Shown here in pieces: positions 57,549 to 64,000 of a stretch of DNA of 64,000 bases; position 1 is the stretch's first letter, and each line of letters begins with the position of its first letter. The notes under the pieces were generated by a model, which made no database searches, was not told the origin of the DNA, and was given only the letters and a program-made list of their open reading frames with translations. A program made the translations under genes and the position numbers. This DNA comes from Acinetobacter nosocomialis NIPH 2119 (lineage in GTDB: Bacteria > Pseudomonadota > Gammaproteobacteria > Pseudomonadales > Moraxellaceae), in NCBI RefSeq assembly GCF_000368085.1, contig NZ_KB849239.1:2161359-2225358 (forward strand). Direction: 5' to 3'.

Positions 57549-59414
57549 ATGGCAATTCCACAGCATACGATTGATCAGATTCTAGATCGGACAGATATTG
57601 TCGATCTGATTGGTCAACGTGTGAAATTGAAAAAGACCGGACGAACATATTCTGGTTGTTGCCCTTTTCATCAAGAGAAAACCCCTTCTTTCCATGTTTA
57701 TCGCGATAAACAGTACTATCATTGCTTCGGTTGCCAAGCAAACGGCAATGCCATCCGTTTCCTAATGGATATTGATAACCGAAACTTTATCGATGTAATG
57801 AAAGAGTTATCGAGCAATGCAGGTGTCGAATTACCCAAAGATAATACCGATAATAAAAAACTGTCTTATACACGCCAGGTTACCAAACCACCAGTTCCAG
57901 CAAAAACAGTTGTTGAACCCAGTACTCAAGCACCTGTAGATGATCAGTACAATACACTTGAACCAGTGTATTTTGATGATCCTTTTGCCCAGTTCGAACA
58001 GCCATTTAATTTTGAGGAACCTGTACAAGAAGGTAATTTATACGACCTTCTAGAAAATGTTGCCCAGTTTTATGAGCATCAATTACCGACTAGTCAAAAA
58101 GCCAAAAATTACTTTAAGCAACGTGGTTTAAGTGACCAGACTATTCAGTTCTGGCGTTTAGGTTATGCACCAGAAGACTGGCAGCATCTAGAAAAAGCTT
58201 TTCCTTATGATATTGAGGGCTTAAAGCAACTTGGCCTCATCCGTTCAAGCGATAGTGGTCGTGACTTTGACCTTTTACGTGATCGTGTCATTTTTCCAAT
58301 TCGAGACCCGAAGGGTCGTGTAGTTGGTTTTGGTGGTCGTGCACTCAATGACGAAATTAAACCTAAATACATCAACTCACCAGACTCAGAAGTTTTCCAT
58401 AAAAACCAATTACTTTATGGTTTATATGAAGGTAGAAAATTAAAGTCTAACGACTGGTTAATGGTTGAAGGATATATGGATGTTATTGCTTTACAGCAAT
58501 ATGGTATTACAGGCGCTGTCGCGACTTTAGGAACGGCAAGTAATACAGAACACCTTAATATTTTATTTAAACAAAATAATCGAATTACAATTGCCTTTGA
58601 CGGCGATATAGCAGGTCAAAAAGCAGCACGTCGAACTTTAGAAATTGCGTTACCACTTCTAAATGATGGACGTGAGCTTAAGTTCTTTGTATTACCAAAT
58701 GATCACGATCCAGACTCATTAATTCGACGTGAAGGCCTCGAAAACTTCCAAAGACTTTTACAGCAAGCGCCCCTGCTCTCTGACTTTGTTTTTGCCCATC
58801 TTACTGGCCAACATGACATTAGTACGCCTGAAGGCAAAAGTCTTGTCATGGGCGAACTAAGAGAACTTACCGAGTTATTACCCAAACAGGGATCTTTCCG
58901 TTATCTATTAACCCAATCTTTCCGTGAAAAGTTAGGGTTAGGTAAACGCCTTACCCCACAAATTAGTCATGATGCATCGTTATCTTTTAATATTCAGACA
59001 AAAGATGAAGACTTTGCTGTCGCAATTTTAATGCACCATCCGTTTCTTTATATTCATTTTGAAGGATTACGGGCTTATATTCCACAAGATGAGTTATTGG
59101 CTAAAATATTAGCAATTCTAAATCGTATATTTGATGAATTGCCTGATGACCAAGAGTTAGCGACATATTATGTGTTAGGTGCATGTAGCAGTTATTGCCA
59201 TGAAATTGCAGATATTATGCAAAGAACTAATATTCAGGCATTAACTCAAGCACCAGAAGTAGCAGATAAACTCGCTAAAGAATATGCCTTAGGCTTACAA
59301 GAAAGATATTTACGTCAAAAGCTAAAATCTAAAATTTCTTTAGTTGAGTCAAGAAACCTAAGACAACAACTCAATGAGCTCACCAAACAAATTAGCTTAA
59401 GATTATTGTCTTAA
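57549..59414 (+). CDS. dnaG: DNA primase
   Basis: Synthesises RNA primers at the replication fork. The 621-residue protein has the N-terminal zinc-binding domain (C38, H41, C59, C62 in [30 protein letters not shown]), a Pro/Glu/Gln-rich spacer of about 50 residues at roughly 110-155, the RNA polymerase domain with [37 protein letters not shown] (TOPRIM) and [15 protein letters not shown], and a C-terminal helicase-binding domain. It stands apart from rpoD and rpsU, its usual neighbours. Its last four bases overlap hemA, on the opposite strand. Confidence 0.96.
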   Translation: MAIPQHTIDQILDRTDIVDLIGQRVKLKKTGRTYSGCCPFHQEKTPSFHVYRDKQYYHCFGCQANGNAIRFLMDIDNRNFIDVMKELSSNAGVELPKDNTDNKKLSYTRQVTKPPVPAKTVVEPSTQAPVDDQYNTLEPVYFDDPFAQFEQPFNFEEPVQEGNLYDLLENVAQFYEHQLPTSQKAKNYFKQRGLSDQTIQFWRLGYAPEDWQHLEKAFPYDIEGLKQLGLIRSSDSGRDFDLLRDRVIFPIRDPKGRVVGFGGRALNDEIKPKYINSPDSEVFHKNQLLYGLYEGRKLKSNDWLMVEGYMDVIALQQYGITGAVATLGTASNTEHLNILFKQNNRITIAFDGDIAGQKAARRTLEIALPLLNDGRELKFFVLPNDHDPDSLIRREGLENFQRLLQQAPLLSDFVFAHLTGQHDISTPEGKSLVMGELRELTELLPKQGSFRYLLTQSFREKLGLGKRLTPQISHDASLSFNIQTKDEDFAVAILMHHPFLYIHFEGLRAYIPQDELLAKILAILNRIFDELPDDQELATYYVLGACSSYCHEIADIMQRTNIQALTQAPEVADKLAKEYALGLQERYLRQKLKSKISLVESRNLRQQLNELTKQISLRLLS

Positions 59415-60694
59415 CGTTTCGGTTTTCGCTCATGATCAAATACATCCTGTAGATGCTGTTGGAGCCACTCGAAATAATCAGGACTTTCTGCTTTAGCAGC
59501 TTCACGTAACAACATAGACATTGGATGCATTAACTTTTGTGTTAAGCGGTGAGCAAATTCTTTGAGTACTTGCTCTGGATTGCCGCCATGGTGCAATGCA
59601 TCTAAAGCATGAGCAAGTTCTTGCTGACTAAATTCTTCACTATGGTGGCGGTAAGCATGGATTGTGCTGCCTGCTTCTTTGACTTTTTGATGTGTAATCA
59701 ATTGGGTTGCTAATTGATTCACCATCACCTCAGCTTCAACAGCTGCTTGACGGCGTTGGGCTAGGTTTTCATCAATTACACTTTGTAAGTCATCAACTCC
59801 ATATAGATATACGCCATCAAGTGATTCCACTTTAGGGTCAATATCGCGCGGTACAGCTAAATCAACCATTAACATTTGTTGATAACGGCGCTTTTTTAAT
59901 GCCGTTTTGACATCTGCATATGCAATAACTTGATGCAAACTACCTGTGCAACTTGAAACAACATCTGCACGGTATAAATTTTCTGATAAAGCTGAAAAAT
60001 CAATAATCTCAACTTCAACTTGATGGGCAATTTCTTGAGCTAGCAGGTCAGCACGTTCACGGCTACGATTACAGATAATAATCTTGGCAACACCCATTTC
60101 CGCTAAGTGCTTGGCCACCAGACTATTCATTTCACCTGCTGCAACCACCATAACAGTGAGTTTTTCAGGTTTACTAAAGACTTGTAAGGCTAATTGTGCA
60201 ACAGCATAACCCATTGAAACTGCATGACTACCTACAGCTGTTTCTGTACGCACACGTTTTGCCGCATAAAAAGCGTATTCAAATACACTGTTTAACTCAG
60301 GAGAAACCGTCTGCGCTTCTTTAGACAATGCTAGAGCATTTTTTACCTGCCCTAAAATTTGTGGTTCACCTAACATTAAGGAATCTAAACCACTTGCAAC
60401 ACGCATTAAATGTGTGATCGCTTGAGCATTCTCGTAACGATAAACATGATGAATTAACTGCTTTACATCAATATTATTGGCATCGGCTAACCATTTCAGA
60501 AGGCTTTCGGCATCTTCCGCCATGGCGTAGACTTCTGTACGGTTACAGGTTGAGACAACCACTAAGTCTTTTAAAGACTCATGATGGCGTTGCTCGGCAA
60601 GCAAATTACTTAATCGCTCTGCATTGAAAGCAATTTGCTCGCGGAGTTCTACAGAAGCTGTTTGATGGTTGACACCCAATGCAAAGAAAGACAT
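59411..60694 (-). CDS. hemA: Glutamyl-tRNA reductase
   Basis: First committed step of C5 heme synthesis: glutamyl-tRNA to glutamate-1-semialdehyde with NADPH. The 427-residue protein has the nucleophile Cys50 in [10 protein letters not shown], the [19 protein letters not shown] block, the NADPH domain with [19 protein letters not shown], and [27 protein letters not shown]. The Gly-x-Gly of the classical nucleotide loop is replaced by AAGEM here (GAGEM in most). It is divergent from the TPR-lolB-ispE group, as in Pseudomonas. Regulation by heme-dependent degradation of the N-terminus is known in relatives only. Confidence 0.94.
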   Translation of the reverse strand: MSFFALGVNHQTASVELREQIAFNAERLSNLLAEQRHHESLKDLVVVSTCNRTEVYAMAEDAESLLKWLADANNIDVKQLIHHVYRYENAQAITHLMRVASGLDSLMLGEPQILGQVKNALALSKEAQTVSPELNSVFEYAFYAAKRVRTETAVGSHAVSMGYAVAQLALQVFSKPEKLTVMVVAAGEMNSLVAKHLAEMGVAKIIICNRSRERADLLAQEIAHQVEVEIIDFSALSENLYRADVVSSCTGSLHQVIAYADVKTALKKRRYQQMLMVDLAVPRDIDPKVESLDGVYLYGVDDLQSVIDENLAQRRQAAVEAEVMVNQLATQLITHQKVKEAGSTIHAYRHHSEEFSQQELAHALDALHHGGNPEQVLKEFAHRLTQKLMHPMSMLLREAAKAESPDYFEWLQQHLQDVFDHERKPKR

Positions 60695-60782
60695 ATCAGA
60701 TCATCATTTCGCTAAATTTATGCTATTGTGCAACATCGGTGTCATAAAAAGCATTACTTTGGATCAATAAAAATTGCGTCAA

Positions 60783-62492
60783 ATGAATAGCCGTATTAAT
60801 TTTAACGGTGCTTCGATAAGACAGTATTCTACCACATTCTTATTGTTAGGTAGCATGTCCTCATATGTCTATGCACGTCCGTTGCAAGAGACCTATGCCG
60901 TGCATTCATTTGATCAGGCTCTGCAACAGAGTATGGTCGCTGAATTTGCCTTAGCTTATGACGATATTCCTACGGCACTGCATAATTACACCGTACTTGC
61001 AATTAGAAGTAACTCAACAACCATTAAACAGCGCGCTTTAGATGTTGCACTTGAATACAACGACTTACAAGCTGCACTAAATATTGCAACACACTGGGTA
61101 GTTCAAGAGCCTAAAGACGTCCCTGCTTTATTTTATTTATCGCATATTGCATTAAAAACACATGAATATCAGCTTGCTGCTGAAACTTTGGATAAAATTT
61201 TAAAAATAGATCCAACTGCCGATCTTGAACAAATTTTGGCAAGTATTGCACCCGAAAATGCACAAGATCGAGAAGTTTTATTAACCGCTTTACGTTCAAG
61301 TGCAGAAAAGGAAAATCCTTCTATTTTAGCGCTTATCGCTAATCTGGAAGCACAAAATGGCCAATTAGAACCAGCACTAAACACCATTAATCGTGCACTA
61401 CGCCGTCGTCCTAAAGTAACCAGTTTTATCTTAATGAAAGCCAACCTGTTGATTGCCCTAAGTGATCAAGAAAGTGCTTTAAAATGGTATGCAAAATCCA
61501 GCCGTAAATATAAGAAAAATCTAGATATACGATTAGCTGAAGTACGATATCTCATTCAGATTAATCAGCCCCAGCTTGCTCTTGAAAAATTAGAAAAAAT
61601 TATTGAGAGTAATCCTCGTGCTGAAGAAGCATTATTTATTGCGGGCTTAACCAGTATTGACCTGAAGCAATATGATAAAGCTGAACAATATTTGGTTGAT
61701 TTACGCAACTCTGCAAAGTATCAAAATGAAGCGTATTACTACCTAGCAATCAATGCTGAACGAAAACAGCACTATGAGACTGCTAAAGCCTATTACCGTT
61801 TAGTAGATGGTAGTCTTTACATTGTTTCCAGACGTAATCTTATTGCGATTTATGATAAGCAAGAAAATTTACATGATGCATTACGTTTTTTAACTCAAGA
61901 GCGAGTCAATTATCCGCAGCATGCAAGCTTTCTCTATCAAGCTCAAGCTGAAATTTTAAAGAAGATGGGTAATAAAAAAGCTGCATTAAATTTATTAGAT
62001 GAAGCGATCAAAAACTTACCAGATGATCCAGAACTCATCTATGCAGAAGTTTTATTATTAGACCCTTATACCGACCGCGACAAACTTGATAAAACACTTA
62101 AGCAATTATTACAGTTAGAACCGAATAGCCCGACTTATCTAAATGCTTATGCGTATACGTTGGCTTTACAAAACCGTAGATTAAAAGAAGCACGACAGTA
62201 TGCTGAACAAGCATTGGAATATGCACCTGAACAAGCCTCAATTCTTGATACGCTAGGCTATATTGCATTTTTACAAAATGATTATGAAGCAGCAGCGGAA
62301 GCTTTAGGCAAAGCATATGAACTCAGCCATAACATAAATATTGGCATTCGTTACGCTAAAGCATTGTATATGCAAGGATCGTTAACTCAATTTAGTACCG
62401 TGTTACAACAACTGAAACAAAAGCACGCGAATGATCCACAATTGCATCAGCTTGATGCGTTAATTTTACCTACATCTGTAAAAAAGAGTTAA
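60783..62492 (+). CDS. Tetratricopeptide-repeat protein upstream of lolB
   Basis: Exported TPR protein of 569 residues. The N-terminus has a signal-like segment STTFLLLGSMSSYVYA with a plausible cleavage site before RPLQ. About eight or more TPR-type helical pairs follow, for example ALFYLSHIALKTHEYQLAAETLDKILKIDP and LDTLGYIAFLQNDYEAAAEALGKAYELSHNINI. It matches the conserved TPR gene next to lolB and ispE in Pseudomonas (PA4667 type), whose precise role is unknown. The ATG at 60783 is preferred to a TTG three codons earlier. lolB begins four bases later. Confidence 0.85.
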   Translation: MNSRINFNGASIRQYSTTFLLLGSMSSYVYARPLQETYAVHSFDQALQQSMVAEFALAYDDIPTALHNYTVLAIRSNSTTIKQRALDVALEYNDLQAALNIATHWVVQEPKDVPALFYLSHIALKTHEYQLAAETLDKILKIDPTADLEQILASIAPENAQDREVLLTALRSSAEKENPSILALIANLEAQNGQLEPALNTINRALRRRPKVTSFILMKANLLIALSDQESALKWYAKSSRKYKKNLDIRLAEVRYLIQINQPQLALEKLEKIIESNPRAEEALFIAGLTSIDLKQYDKAEQYLVDLRNSAKYQNEAYYYLAINAERKQHYETAKAYYRLVDGSLYIVSRRNLIAIYDKQENLHDALRFLTQERVNYPQHASFLYQAQAEILKKMGNKKAALNLLDEAIKNLPDDPELIYAEVLLLDPYTDRDKLDKTLKQLLQLEPNSPTYLNAYAYTLALQNRRLKEARQYAEQALEYAPEQASILDTLGYIAFLQNDYEAAAEALGKAYELSHNINIGIRYAKALYMQGSLTQFSTVLQQLKQKHANDPQLHQLDALILPTSVKKS

Positions 62493-62496
62493 ATTT

Positions 62497-63075
62497 ATGA
62501 GCAAACTTGCCCAACTGTGCACAGCGATCTGTGGATCAAGTGTATTATTCTTAACCGGTTGTCAGCATTTTACTCAGCCTAAACCCGCAGTTACCCACCA
62601 AGTACAAGATGAAAAACACTTCAATTTGCAAGGTAAAATTGGAGTACGTACTCCCCAACAAAGTGGTAGTGCTTTTTTCACATGGGTTCAACAGCAAGAT
62701 AATTTTGATATCGAGTTAAGTGGAATTTTAGGTGTTGGAAAAACACAAATTCAAGGAAAACCGGGTGAAGTCACTCTAAACAGCGCTAAAACTGGCGTTA
62801 TTACAGCAGCATCTCCTGAAGAGCTTTTAGAGCGTGCTACTGGTTGGCAAGCACCAATTACTCATTTAACCAGCTGGATTTTAGCGAAACCTGCAACTTT
62901 AAATGCCCAAATTAGCAAAGATAATGCAAACCGTGTGAGCCAACTCATTGAAGATGGTTGGACGGTTAATTTTAGTTATGATGGTGAACAAACTTTACCA
63001 AATAAACTGGTTTTAAAGCAGGCGCTTGCTGAAGATAAAGAAAACCGTATTACAATGGTTATCCAAAACCGTTAA
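62497..63075 (+). CDS. lolB: Outer-membrane lipoprotein insertion protein LolB
   Basis: Accepts lipoproteins from LolA and inserts them in the outer membrane. The 192-residue precursor has lipobox LTGC (Cys22) and the LolA/LolB beta-barrel-like body FNLQGKIGVRTPQQSGSAFFTWVQQQDNFDIELSGILGVGKTQIQG and LTSWILAKPATLNAQI. The exposed hydrophobic loop residue of LolB is expected near SGILGVGK. It overlaps operonically with the TPR gene (four-base gap) and ispE (18-base gap). Confidence 0.92.
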   Translation: MSKLAQLCTAICGSSVLFLTGCQHFTQPKPAVTHQVQDEKHFNLQGKIGVRTPQQSGSAFFTWVQQQDNFDIELSGILGVGKTQIQGKPGEVTLNSAKTGVITAASPEELLERATGWQAPITHLTSWILAKPATLNAQISKDNANRVSQLIEDGWTVNFSYDGEQTLPNKLVLKQALAEDKENRITMVIQNR

Positions 63076-63093
63076 GTCTAACTATATAAATCT

Positions 63094-63927
63094 ATGATTC
63101 GAGTTCCTTCTCCAGCCAAGCTCAACCTGTTTTTACATATAACGGGACGTCGTGAAAATGGTTACCATGAATTACAAACCATTTTTCAACTCATTGATTT
63201 ATATGACTGGATGACTTTTTCCCCTATTGAGAAAGATGAAATCCAGATTGAAGGTTTAGGTGAGGTTCAACTTGAGCAGAATCTGATTTATCGGGCTGCT
63301 CAAATATTAAAACCGCATGCAAAAAAATTGTGTGGCCTACACATTAGCATTGAAAAAAATATTCCAATGGGTGCAGGTCTAGGCGGAGGTTCTTCGAATG
63401 CCGCCACAACGCTCATTGTTTTAAATCAATTATGGCAATGTGGCCTAACTCAGACAGAGCTTGCTGACTATGGTGTAAAACTTGGTGCTGATGTTCCTAT
63501 TTTTATTTATGGTAAAAATGCATGGGCTGAAGGTATTGGTGAACATTTAACATTCATAGACTTAGATCAAAAACAGTTCATTATTTTAAAACCTGATTGT
63601 TTTATCAGCACTCAATTGCTTTTTTCACAAAAAACATTGACAAGAGACACTAAGACCACTAAATTTTGCGCCTATCAGTTAGAACCTTCTAATTTTGGAA
63701 ATAACTTTGAGCCTTTGGCTAGAAAGTTATACCCTGAAGTTGAAGAAGCAATGCAATATCTTGATCAATTTGGTCATGCAAAGCTTACAGGTACAGGTGC
63801 TTGTGTTTTTACTGAAGTAACCGATGAAATGAATGTTGATGACATTCTTAAACGTGCACCATGTAAAGCTTACTTGGTACATAGTTTAAAAGAATCTCCT
63901 TTACATCATTTTAAAGTTGCAAGTTAG
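63094..63927 (+). CDS. ispE: 4-diphosphocytidyl-2-C-methyl-D-erythritol kinase
   Basis: GHMP kinase of the MEP isoprenoid pathway. The 277-residue protein has the N-terminal SPAKLNLFLHITGRRENGYHELQTIFQ, the ATP loop IPMGAGLGGGSSNAATTLI, and the C-terminal KLTGTGACVFTEV motif (GTG-ACVF). The TAG stop at 63925-63927 shares two bases with the following tRNA-Gln. The synteny lolB-ispE-tRNA-Gln is conserved in Pseudomonas. Confidence 0.96.
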   Translation: MIRVPSPAKLNLFLHITGRRENGYHELQTIFQLIDLYDWMTFSPIEKDEIQIEGLGEVQLEQNLIYRAAQILKPHAKKLCGLHISIEKNIPMGAGLGGGSSNAATTLIVLNQLWQCGLTQTELADYGVKLGADVPIFIYGKNAWAEGIGEHLTFIDLDQKQFIILKPDCFISTQLLFSQKTLTRDTKTTKFCAYQLEPSNFGNNFEPLARKLYPEVEEAMQYLDQFGHAKLTGTGACVFTEVTDEMNVDDILKRAPCKAYLVHSLKESPLHHFKVAS

Positions 63928-64000
63928 GGGCGTCGCCAAGTGGTAAGGCAGCGGGTTTTGATCTCGCCATCCGTTGGTTCGAATCCAGCCGCCCCTGCCA
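63926..64000 (+). tRNA. tRNA-Gln (UUG)
   Basis: 75-base tRNA with encoded CCA ending exactly at the window edge. Acceptor AGGGGCG pairs with CGCCCCT, anticodon stem GCGGG/CTCGC with loop TTTTGAT (anticodon UUG), and T-loop TTCGAAT. Its first two bases are the last two of the ispE TAG stop codon. Confidence 0.94.

Overview
The window looks like a core-chromosome segment of an Acinetobacter of the A. calcoaceticus/A. baumannii complex, most likely A. baumannii. This rests on the low GC content by eye, the gammaproteobacterial gene orders shared with Pseudomonas/Moraxellaceae (yggS-pilT-pilU; fur-bamE-rnfH; dut-algC-argB; minCDE; trxB-aat-bpt; rpsL-rpsG-fusA-tuf; TPR gene-lolB-ispE-tRNA-Gln), a hemJ-type heme gene, and a complete carnitine-degradation cluster with a CntA/CntB Rieske monooxygenase. 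No insertion sequence, prophage, integrase, CRISPR array or resistance gene was seen.

Layout. 1-5.2 kb: partial yggS, divergent from the twitching ATPases pilT and pilU, then fur, bamE, rnfH and an NSS-like transporter. 5.3-13.8 kb, mostly minus strand: bacteriohemerythrin, a class II glutamine amidotransferase, OlsB-type acyltransferase, argB, algC, dut, rep and an OmpA-domain lipoprotein. 14-19.8 kb: PlsC-family acyltransferase, a channel-like membrane protein, minCDE, two small unknown proteins and a LysE/RhtB exporter. 19.9-28.5 kb: ftsK, trxB, two N-end-rule aminoacyl-transferases (aat, bpt), rimI, and a tandem pair of PF10118 diiron-type proteins. 28.6-33.4 kb: the str operon, including a possible 20-codon ORF between rpsG and fusA. 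33.5-41.5 kb: EcsC-family protein, fabB, hemJ, pirin, an orphan HExxH protein, nadE and an overlapping helical protein.

41.5-51.8 kb: two apparently identical elongator tRNA-Met genes in the same orientation bracket the carnitine island. The island holds a porin, a LysR regulator, and a six-gene operon: D-malate dehydrogenase, BCCT transporter, alpha/beta hydrolase, cntA, aldehyde dehydrogenase, cntB. The set reads as a complete route: outer-membrane entry, BCCT uptake, possible ester hydrolysis, CntAB cleavage to trimethylamine and malic semialdehyde, oxidation to D-malate, and oxidation to pyruvate.

51.8-64 kb: rnpB, a YfhL-type ferredoxin, coaD, smpB, a flavodoxin-family protein, pgeF-rluD, bamD with an unusual repeat-bearing tail, dnaG, hemA, a TPR protein, lolB, ispE and a tRNA-Gln whose first bases lie in the ispE stop codon. 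Most of the window is housekeeping. The points that stand out are the small ORF plus hairpin before fusA, the tRNA-bracketed carnitine island, the duplicated PF10118 genes with a shared upstream element, the BamD tail repeats, and the lone HExxH protein.
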